In this document: piece after piece, positions 1 through 4,580 of the stretch
How the letters are laid out: every line of letters begins with the position of its first letter
How positions within the stretch are numbered: position 1 is the stretch's first letter
Assembly (NCBI GenBank): GCA_031549625.1
Contig: JAVBPK010000017.1
Coordinates: 1 to 7,942 of the forward strand
DNA from: JAISXK01 sp031549625
GTDB taxonomy: Bacteria; Bacillota; Clostridia; Christensenellales; CAG-138
DNA: 7,942 nucleotides
Direction of reading: 5' to 3'
Notes under the pieces: generated by a model
The model's database searches: none
Seen by the model: only the letters and a program-made list of their open reading frames with translations
Told to the model about the DNA's origin: nothing
Translations under genes and position numbers: made by a program

Positions 1-501
1 CAATATGCGGTGAATGCTGAGATTTGCGTCGCTGACCGGATCTACGCCGATAGCATCCACGCCCAATCCTTTTTTACCCGTGCCGGCAACGTACTTTGCC
101 GCTTCTTCGCTGAGGCAGGGATAATCCACAAAATAAGAATCCTCTCCCCAGCGCTTTTCCCAGCCGGTAACCAGCAACAAAAAATCCGCTTGCTCATATA
201 GCGCGCCAGCCGCCCGCAGCGTTTCGATGCCTATTCTCTCGTTTGCCCCCACTTGCCTACAGTCAATGGCAATGGCCTTCCCGAAAAACGCCTCCGGCTG
301 AAAAGCGTCCAGTGTATGCCCCTCTTTAAATATATGCGAAGGGGCATCCATATGCGTGCCCACATGCGAATAGACAGACAGACGCGTTTCCCGAAACCCA
401 TGTTCTTCATATGTGTTTGCCACCGCCAATACCGGCGGCTGCGTGCCCGGATACACCGGCGTATTGGCTCTGATGGTATGTGTCAGGTCTACCACGCGCA
501 T
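1..501 (-). CDS. Cyclase / kynurenine formamidase-like metal hydrolase (3' end off the window)
   Basis: Read on the minus strand from an ATG at 501, the frame stays open for 167 codons to the window edge. Residues 45-56 (SHVGTHMDAPSH) form the HxGTHxDxPxH metal-binding signature of the cyclase family (PF04199), with His46, His50, Asp52 and His56 as likely ligands. The segment GVDAIGVDPVSD (147-158) followed by His164 matches the conserved C-terminal part of the family. Members are soluble metal-dependent hydrolases of about 200-215 residues, so roughly 40-50 residues are missing. Characterised relatives include KynB, which hydrolyses N-formylkynurenine, but no other tryptophan-degradation gene is visible, so the substrate is unknown. 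An AAGGAG-type ribosome site lies about 10 bases before the ATG (512-517). The gene follows the NlpC/P60 hydrolase gene on the same strand with a hairpin between, so it may be expressed by readthrough. The family call is firm; the exact activity is not. Confidence 0.9.
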   Translation of the reverse strand, partial: MRVVDLTHTIRANTPVYPGTQPPVLAVANTYEEHGFRETRLSVYSHVGTHMDAPSHIFKEGHTLDAFQPEAFFGKAIAIDCRQVGANERIGIETLRAAGALYEQADFLLLVTGWEKRWGEDSYFVDYPCLSEEAAKYVAGTGKKGLGVDAIGVDPVSDANLSIHRIL

Positions 502-524
502 GGCCCTGTTTCTCCTTTTTGAAA

Positions 525-550
525 AGCCGGCCGGGGATTCCCGGCCGGCT
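525..550 (-). terminator. Perfect 11-bp GC-rich hairpin between hydrolase and cyclase genes
   Basis: Bases 525-535 are the exact reverse complement of 540-550, with a 4-base loop (536-539). Read on the minus strand, the hairpin starts 18 bases after the hydrolase stop codon and is followed by TTTC, then by the ribosome site of the cyclase gene. The stem is very stable but the T run is short. It could be a weak or partial intrinsic terminator, a processing or stability element, or an attenuator that lowers cyclase expression. No T run follows it on the plus strand. Confidence 0.6.
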
Positions 551-568
551 CAGGCTTTGCTTTGCCCT

Positions 569-2323
569 TTAGAATATGCGATACCCGCAAACGAAAGTCT
601 TCTTCCAATAGGCGGATCCCTGGATATTTGTACATATACGCACCTTCCCTTGGCTGCTGGACGCGTCTATCATGCGGCCATCGCCAAGGTAAATGCCCAC
701 ATGTCCCTTAAAGCTGACGACATCGCCACGCTTAAGATTGTCCATGCCCGAAATGCGCTGGTAACGGTCTGTCTTCTGCCACGAAGCGGAGGTCATATAC
801 CCCTGCTTTACGCCCGCCTGATTCAGCGACCAATAGACCAACCCGGAGCAATCGAATGTGTTTGGCCCCTTGCCGCCCGTTACGTATTTGCAGCCCAGAC
901 GGCTTTCCGCCGCAGCTATCAGCCCTTCTACGCCCGCGCCAACCTGTGGAACAGGTTTGCTGGAGCTACCGCCGCTGGAGGAAGAACCACCGGAGCTGCC
1001 GCTGGAAGAACCGCCAGAACTGCTGGAGCTGCCGCTGGATTTTTTCGCTTTGCTGGAAAGCATAACGCTCATGGTGTTTTTGCCAACTTTGCCATCCACG
1101 GACAATTTATTTTGACTTTGGAAATTACGCACGGCGTTTTCCGTATCGGAGCCATAATAGCCCGTAACCTTACCTTTGAGATACCCAAGCTCAGCCAAAC
1201 GCTTTTGCACCTTTTCTACATCGGAGCCTTTCATGCCCAACATCAGCGCATTTGCCTGCGCGTCGCTGCTCATCAGCATGGATATGGTTTGCGGGCCCAG
1301 ATAACCATCCGGAATGAGGCCGGAACGTTCCTGGAACCGCCTTACGGCATTTTCCGTATCGTTGCCATATTTACCATCCGCCGTTGTGGTGAGGTAGCCT
1401 AATTTTTGGAGCCGTTCCTGATAGCGGCGAACCTTATCGCTGACTTCGCCGCGCTCAAAAAAGTTTGCTTTCGCGGACTCGCTATATAGCATTTCTCTTG
1501 TCTTTTCGCCCACTTTACCATCTGGCGTCAAACCGTTGCGCTCTTGAAACTTTTTTACGGCGGCTTCTGTTTCCGTTCCAAACAGGCTGGTGGCTTTGTC
1601 GATATAGCCCAGTTCACGCAAGCGGATTTGCAATTCTTTTACGTCATCGTCTTCTATTCCTATGCTGATGGTGTATTTCTGCGCTTCCGGCGCCATCAGC
1701 AGCGTGTAGGTTTGCATCCCCACGCATCCGTCTATGGCAAGCTGATGCTGGCGTTGGAATTTTCGCACCGCGTCTTGTGTGGACGGTCCAAAAAATTGCG
1801 TAGGTTCATCCCAATCCATGAAGCCTAATTCCATCAACCGCTCTTGAATTTCCGCTACCACCGGCGCCGTCATGCCACGCTTGATGTCTATGCCGTTCAT
1901 GGGATGCGGTTCCGGCGTGGGCGCAGGCGTTATCGCTATATCGTCCGCCGCCGTGCCACTGCTATAGGTTTGTTGATCTACGCCCATTACCAGCCGGTCC
2001 TCCAGCGTAGGTGTCGGGCTAGCAAGCGCGGCCGCTTCTTTTACCGGAGGTTTTGCCAGAAGCAGAGTGATGGGCAGCCCCACAACGAGCAGAACAGCGG
2101 CGGCCAACGTGGTTATTGCGCGGACGGACCCGCTTCTTACTTTGCCCCAAAAAGCGGTAACAAACAAGCGCGTTCGCATAGTGAAGGAACGCCAGCGCGC
2201 GCGCCGTATGCGCGCACGCGCACGCGCATGCACGCTTTTTTCAGTTGTTTCCGCAGCAGATTGCTTTGCCTGCATTTTACTGAGTACTTGCTTTAGCTTC
2301 GGCTGCTTATGCCCAGCATTCAT
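569..2323 (-). CDS. Membrane-anchored NlpC/P60 cell-wall hydrolase with four peptidoglycan-binding repeats
   Basis: The 584-residue protein is a predicted peptidoglycan endopeptidase acting outside the membrane. The order is: a basic N-terminal tail (1-67, Arg/Ala-rich at 31-52); one hydrophobic segment (about 68-90) that looks like an uncleaved signal anchor; a Pro/Thr-rich spacer (100-142); four PG_binding_1 repeats at about 148-210, 221-280, 291-350 and 362-421, each with an LxxLGY/F-type helix and an AVRxFQ-type motif; a Ser/Gly linker (429-455); and a C-terminal NlpC/P60 domain (about 463-584). Catalytic Cys492 lies in DCSGLV and His541 in GHVGIYLG. The third polar position, often His, is Asp553 (MIDAS). 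The start at 2323 is the first in-frame ATG; its ribosome site (GGGGG at 2336-2340, about 12 bases away) is mediocre, and Met17 has no better one. An extended -10 promoter is visible at 2371-2379. The family is certain; the exact bond cleaved and the cell-cycle role are unknown. Confidence 0.95.
   Translation of the reverse strand: MNAGHKQPKLKQVLSKMQAKQSAAETTEKSVHARARARIRRARWRSFTMRTRLFVTAFWGKVRSGSVRAITTLAAAVLLVVGLPITLLLAKPPVKEAAALASPTPTLEDRLVMGVDQQTYSSGTAADDIAITPAPTPEPHPMNGIDIKRGMTAPVVAEIQERLMELGFMDWDEPTQFFGPSTQDAVRKFQRQHQLAIDGCVGMQTYTLLMAPEAQKYTISIGIEDDDVKELQIRLRELGYIDKATSLFGTETEAAVKKFQERNGLTPDGKVGEKTREMLYSESAKANFFERGEVSDKVRRYQERLQKLGYLTTTADGKYGNDTENAVRRFQERSGLIPDGYLGPQTISMLMSSDAQANALMLGMKGSDVEKVQKRLAELGYLKGKVTGYYGSDTENAVRNFQSQNKLSVDGKVGKNTMSVMLSSKAKKSSGSSSSSGGSSSGSSGGSSSSGGSSSKPVPQVGAGVEGLIAAAESRLGCKYVTGGKGPNTFDCSGLVYWSLNQAGVKQGYMTSASWQKTDRYQRISGMDNLKRGDVVSFKGHVGIYLGDGRMIDASSSQGKVRICTNIQGSAYWKKTFVCGYRIF
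959..1039 (-). repeat. Low-complexity Ser/Gly linker-coding tract
   Basis: This part of the hydrolase gene encodes an almost pure Ser/Gly stretch (residues 429-455) joining the fourth peptidoglycan-binding repeat to the NlpC/P60 domain. The DNA contains imperfect internal repeats; for example GGAGCTGCCGCTGGA occurs twice at 992-1039. Such a tract is a flexible tether and could vary in length between strains in multiples of three bases. Confidence 0.7.
2195..2235. repeat. Alternating purine-pyrimidine tract (potential Z-DNA)
   Basis: Bases 2195-2204 are (GC)5. After one phase break, bases 2205-2235 alternate pyrimidine and purine without interruption for 31 bases, mostly CG and CA steps. The tract lies inside the start of the hydrolase gene and encodes the Arg/Ala-rich cytoplasmic tail (around residues 30-43). 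Long CG/CA alternation is the classic sequence that can adopt Z-DNA under negative supercoiling; whether it does so here is inference. Confidence 0.6.
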
Positions 2324-2370
2324 AATTTTGGCTATCCCCCATGAAGCGCTTTTTTGCCTTTTCCTTTATG

Positions 2371-2379
2371 ATTGTAACA
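2371..2379 (-). promoter_or_regulatory. Extended -10 promoter candidate for the hydrolase gene
   Basis: Read on the minus strand, 2379-2371 is TGTTACAAT: the TGn extension plus TACAAT, one base from the sigma-A -10 consensus. The -35 position (about 2399-2394, ACCCAA) is poor, which extended -10 promoters tolerate. Transcription would start near 2364, giving a leader of about 40 bases before the ATG at 2323. Confidence 0.45.
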
Positions 2380-2391
2380 TTTCTCGACGTT

Positions 2392-2407
2392 GTTTGGGTG
2401 AACAAAC
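2392..2407. promoter_or_regulatory. Short inverted repeat over the -35 region of the hydrolase promoter
   Basis: GTTTG (2392-2396) and CAAAC (2403-2407) are perfect inverted half-sites separated by 6 bases. The element covers the weak -35 position of the extended -10 promoter at 2371-2379, where a repressor or activator would act. It is short enough to arise by chance and no regulator can be named. Confidence 0.25.
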
Positions 2408-2460
2408 CTTAAATTTCTTGCCCGCCACCTTTTATCTATTCGTACATAAGGCAGCGCAAC

Positions 2461-2487
2461 AAAAAAGGGGACAAAAAGCTTATCCCC
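2461..2487 (-). terminator. Intrinsic terminator on the minus strand
   Basis: On the minus strand GGGGATAA (2487-2480) pairs with TTGTCCCC (2474-2467) as an 8-bp stem with one G-T pair and a 5-base loop, followed at once by six T (2466-2461). This is a textbook intrinsic terminator. No protein gene ends upstream of it on this strand; what does lie upstream is the promoter at 2598-2626. On the plus strand the hairpin has no comparable T run, so it should work in one direction only. Confidence 0.75.
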
Positions 2488-2591
2488 GTTTATCCCTTTA
2501 TGCTGTTATCGTATGTGATGCATTGTTTCATGCATTCAAATGCCCTTTCGTGGTTTTTAATACTGGTTGTCCATATACAGGATGGCATGTT
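2461..2591 (-). ncRNA. Candidate small RNA or attenuated leader
   Basis: The segment is bounded by a minus-strand promoter (2598-2626) and an intrinsic terminator (2461-2487), giving a predicted transcript of about 130 bases starting near 2591. Possible internal pairing, found by eye: ATGCC near the 5' end (2588-2584) with GGCAT in the middle, enclosing a small hairpin (TGG-ACAA-CCA extended by ATA/TAT); then two ATGCAT elements pairing across a 6-base loop (2519-2536); then the terminator. It matches no RNA family I recognise. The hydrolase gene lies downstream on the same strand, so it may instead be a leader whose terminator controls that gene, although that gene appears to have its own promoter at 2371-2379. 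A 32-codon ORF (2490-2588) also lies within it. Confidence 0.45.
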
Positions 2592-2597
2592 TTTATC

Positions 2598-2626
2598 ATT
2601 ATAAATAAAATAGCATCCGAATACAA
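2598..2626 (-). promoter_or_regulatory. Sigma-A-type promoter, minus strand
   Basis: On the minus strand the -35 is TTGTAT (2626-2621), the spacer is exactly 17 bases, and the -10 is a perfect TATAAT (2603-2598). Transcription would start near 2591 and run into the terminator at 2461-2487. The flanking DNA is AT-rich, so chance -10 matches are more likely here, but the spacing and the matched terminator support it. Confidence 0.55.
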
Positions 2627-2661
2627 GATTTTAAATGTTATTGCCATCCTCCATTCCGTTC

Positions 2662-2685
2662 TTGCAGGAATTGGTTGCAGGAATT
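2662..2685. repeat. Tandem 11-bp direct repeat between divergent promoters
   Basis: TTGCAGGAATT occurs twice exactly, at 2662-2672 and 2675-2685, with a period of 13 bases. The pair ends 12 bases before the -35 of the surE promoter and lies 35 bases behind the -35 of the minus-strand promoter. Paired direct repeats in this position are typical of activator or repressor sites; the binding protein is unknown. Confidence 0.5.
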
Positions 2686-2697
2686 TCATCATTTCCA

Positions 2698-2726
2698 TTG
2701 AAAGCGCCGCCCGCTGCTGTTATAAT
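2698..2726 (+). promoter_or_regulatory. Near-consensus sigma-A promoter for the surE operon
   Basis: TTGAAA (2698-2703), a 17-base spacer and a perfect TATAAT (2721-2726) match the sigma-A consensus at 11 of 12 positions. Transcription should start at about 2733-2734, leaving a leader of about 120 bases before the surE ATG. No other promoter this strong is seen ahead of the plus-strand genes, so it probably drives the whole run from surE to ispH. Confidence 0.75.
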
Positions 2727-2735
2727 ACTTTTAAC

Positions 2736-2767
2736 AGCTGGGCCGTGGCTGAGGCCCGGCTTTTCTC
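2736..2767 (+). terminator. Terminator-like hairpin at the very 5' end of the surE leader
   Basis: GCTGGGCC (2737-2744) pairs with GGCCCGGC (2753-2760), with one G-T pair and an 8-base loop; A2736 and T2761 can add a pair. TTTTCTC follows. The hairpin begins within a few bases of the predicted start site. It has the form of an intrinsic terminator, but with the strong promoter just upstream it is more likely a 5' stem that stabilises the mRNA, or an early attenuator. The T run (four T, then CTC) is imperfect. Confidence 0.5.
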
Positions 2768-2875
2768 ATGCAAGTATGCGCCGCACAAATTCCTTATATA
2801 GTGATAGTTGCAGTCACCTTTTTATTTTACAGCTTAACAGCCTGGAGGAAGCATGAATATTCTACTCAGCAATGA
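2768..2875 (+). CDS. Possible 35-residue single-span membrane peptide overlapping surE (speculative)
   Basis: An ATG at 2768 opens 35 codons ending in TGA at 2873-2875, overlapping the surE start in another frame by 23 bases. The product has a short start, a hydrophobic segment (about residues 8-25, including YIVIVAVTFLFYSLTAW) and then a basic stretch (RKH), the pattern of a one-span membrane peptide. It lies wholly on the predicted surE transcript. Against it, no good ribosome site is visible: GAGG at 2751-2754 is 13 bases away and partly buried in the hairpin stem. T-rich DNA also yields hydrophobic codons by chance. It may be a leader peptide, a real small protein, or nothing. Confidence 0.2.
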   Translation: MQVCAAQIPYIVIVAVTFLFYSLTAWRKHEYSTQQ

Positions 2876-3623
2876 CGACGGCATATTTGCGGAAGGATTG
2901 CGCGCCCTTGCCGAAGAACTGCGCCATTTTCACAAGATCGTGGTCGTCGCTCCTGATTCGCAGCGCAGCGGCACCAGCCATGCCTGCACATACGCCGAGC
3001 CAGTTTGCGTAAAAAAAGTACAACTCCCAACCATGCCCGATATTCCCGCCTTTTCTACCAGCGGCACCCCCGCCGATTGCGTGCGGCTTGGCTGCACAAG
3101 TTTGGGCTTTGATGTGGATTTGGTTGTGAGCGGCATCAACCATGGCGCCAATCTAGGCACGCATGTGCTATATTCCGGCACTGTTGGCGCCGCTATGGAA
3201 GCTGTGCTTGGCGGAAAGCCTGCCATCGCCATGAGCTGCTATTCCTGGAAGCCCGCGGATTTTTCCGCTGCCGCGCGTGTGGCGCTTTGGGCAGTTTCCC
3301 ATGTGGAGCAAAACCCCCTGCCTTCCGGCATGCTTTTAAATGTGAATGTGCCGGAGCTGCCCGTTGCCGAAATCAAGGGTGTTCGGCTGACCGGCCTTTA
3401 CCGCCAGGCATACGAAGAAAAACACGTGCAGTTTACAGACCCTCTGGGGCACAAAACATACTTTTGGATGTCCCCTACCGACCGGCCGCCCATCGAAGAC
3501 GGGACCGATATCGACGAGCGCTGGGTGCAGAACGGATATGTTACGCTTACCCCTATCCATTACGACATTACATGCTATTCCTACATGAGCGGCATGGATG
3601 TTTCCGATTTTCATCTTAGATAG
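2853..3623 (+). CDS. surE: 5'/3'-nucleotidase SurE
   Basis: SurE is a metal-dependent phosphatase that dephosphorylates nucleoside 5'- and 3'-monophosphates in the cytoplasm (EC 3.1.3.5). The 256-residue length is normal. The family motifs are present: NDDG at 7-10, with Asp8 and Asp9 binding the metal; APDSQRSGTSHA at 33-44, with Ser39; and SGINHGANLGTHVLYSGTVG at 93-112, with Asn96 as the fourth metal ligand. The start is set by a strong GGAGGA site (2844-2849) and the conserved MNILLSNDDG opening. It is the first clear gene of the plus-strand run, about 120 bases after a near-consensus promoter, with a hairpin and a possible small ORF in its leader. Confidence 0.97.
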   Translation: MNILLSNDDGIFAEGLRALAEELRHFHKIVVVAPDSQRSGTSHACTYAEPVCVKKVQLPTMPDIPAFSTSGTPADCVRLGCTSLGFDVDLVVSGINHGANLGTHVLYSGTVGAAMEAVLGGKPAIAMSCYSWKPADFSAAARVALWAVSHVEQNPLPSGMLLNVNVPELPVAEIKGVRLTGLYRQAYEEKHVQFTDPLGHKTYFWMSPTDRPPIEDGTDIDERWVQNGYVTLTPIHYDITCYSYMSGMDVSDFHLR

Positions 3624-3625
3624 AA

Positions 3626-3674
3626 CTTCCACATGTTTCCTTGCGGCCCTTTACGCGCCGCATACACATGGAAG
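3626..3674. promoter_or_regulatory. Imperfect two-part inverted repeat between surE and the regulator gene
   Basis: An outer stem pairs CTTC...CATGT (3626-3636, with a 2-base bulge) with ACATGGAAG (3666-3674). An inner stem pairs TGCGGC (3642-3647) with GCCGCA (3657-3662) across a 9-base loop. It starts 3 bases after the surE stop and fills most of the 79-base gap to the next start. No T run follows, so it is not a normal terminator. It could be an mRNA processing or stability element, or an operator for the regulator encoded next. Confidence 0.4.
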
Positions 3675-3702
3675 ATCAATGCAAAGGGAGCGAGTACACG
3701 CT

Positions 3703-4578
3703 ATGGAACAACCAAACGATTTATTAGCGCAATTGCAAACGAATTTTGATTCATTTAGTAAAGGGCAAAAACTGATTGCCAACTATATTTTGCAAAACTA
3801 TGACCGCGCCGCTTATATTACCGCCTCCCGTATGGGGCGAATCGTTGGGGTAAGCGAATCTACCGTGGTGCGCTTTGCCTATTCGCTGGGCTTTGATGGC
3901 TACCCCGAATTGCAGCGTTCTTTGCAAGAATTGATAAGAAACAAGCTGACGGCTATGCAGCGCATACAGCTGACTTCCGATATGAACCAAAGCGATGTGC
4001 TTAAAACCGTACTCAAAGCGGATATTCAAAACATTCGCGCCACCATCGACAACATCGACAATGTAGCTTTCCAGGGCGCGCTGGAGGCTTTGCTGAGCGC
4101 GGAACGCATTTATGTTGTGGGCATGCGCAGCGCTCACCCTATTGCCCAATTTTTAGCGTATCACCTTGGCTTCATCTGTAACGCTATGGTTTCTGTAAAC
4201 GACGCTTTAAATGATCCCTGTGAGCAGATGGCCCATATTGGCGAGAAGGACGTATGCGTCGCCATCAGTTTCCCCCGCTATTCCCGCCGCACCCTCGAAG
4301 CCATTCATCTGGCGCACGATGCCGGATCCGCTACCATCGCCATCACGGACAGCGTAGCTTCGCCGCTTATTCCCTACGCCGATTATACGTTGACCGCGCA
4401 TAGCGATATGGCTTCTTTCGCCGATTCGCTGGTTGCGCCGCTTTCCCTGATTAACGCCATCATTGTCTCGGCGGGCCTGAGCCGGAAAGATTATCTTTTG
4501 CAGCACTTCACCAAGCTTGAAAGCATTTGGGGCAGTCAGCATGTTTATATCAACAACAATTCTTTTGAAGGCGAGTGA
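3703..4578 (+). CDS. MurR/RpiR-family transcriptional regulator (HTH + SIS)
   Basis: The 291-residue protein has the two-domain plan of the family. An N-terminal RpiR-type helix-turn-helix (about 1-78) includes the recognition region GVSESTVVRFAYSLGFDGYPEL (49-70, quoted in part: SESTVVRFAYSLGF). A C-terminal SIS sugar-phosphate-binding domain (about 120-255) has IYVVGMRSA (136-144) and AISFPRYSRRT (187-197). Such proteins repress or activate sugar and amino-sugar genes in response to phosphosugars. The frame is open back to 3598, inside surE, but that extension has no family resemblance. ATG 3703 follows AAGGGAG (3684-3690) at 12 bases; ATG 3679 is a weaker alternative. The next gene begins 2 bases after the stop. 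The effector cannot be read from sequence, and it is unusual to find this regulator among housekeeping genes. Confidence 0.93.
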   Translation: MEQPNDLLAQLQTNFDSFSKGQKLIANYILQNYDRAAYITASRMGRIVGVSESTVVRFAYSLGFDGYPELQRSLQELIRNKLTAMQRIQLTSDMNQSDVLKTVLKADIQNIRATIDNIDNVAFQGALEALLSAERIYVVGMRSAHPIAQFLAYHLGFICNAMVSVNDALNDPCEQMAHIGEKDVCVAISFPRYSRRTLEAIHLAHDAGSATIAITDSVASPLIPYADYTLTAHSDMASFADSLVAPLSLINAIIVSAGLSRKDYLLQHFTKLESIWGSQHVYINNNSFEGE

Positions 4579-4580
4579 GA

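Noticed and set aside
413..1402. Long plus-strand open frame (329 codons) opposite the hydrolase gene
   Set aside because: It lies wholly antisense to the confidently identified NlpC/P60 hydrolase gene and part of the cyclase gene, and resembles no protein family. It is an open shadow frame produced by the codon bias of the real gene.
2361..2390. WalR-type binding site near the hydrolase promoter
   Set aside because: A single TGTTAC/TGTAAC half-site is present, but there is no second half-site at the expected spacing on either strand.
2480..2496. Two TTATCCC motifs resembling DnaA boxes
   Set aside because: TTATCCCCG and TTTATCCCTT both depart from the TTATCCACA core, and one copy is explained as an arm of the minus-strand terminator. 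There is no AT-rich unwinding element or dnaA/dnaN neighbour.
2461..2591. Known riboswitch (ydaO-type c-di-AMP, c-di-GMP, T-box) upstream of the wall hydrolase gene
   Set aside because: ydaO-type switches are often placed before wall hydrolase genes, so I looked for one, but I could not find the conserved cores of any of these classes. The segment is also short for ydaO or T-box.
2067..2801. Plus-strand open frame of 244 codons across the hydrolase start and the intergenic region
   Set aside because: The first third is antisense to the hydrolase gene; the rest crosses the promoters, repeats and hairpins of the divergent region. The product has no recognisable domain and there is no good ribosome site.
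3598..3702. 35-residue N-terminal extension of the RpiR-family regulator from ATG 3598
   Set aside because: It starts inside surE, has no ribosome site, and the added residues do not resemble the family N-terminus. ATG 3703 gives a normal-length protein.
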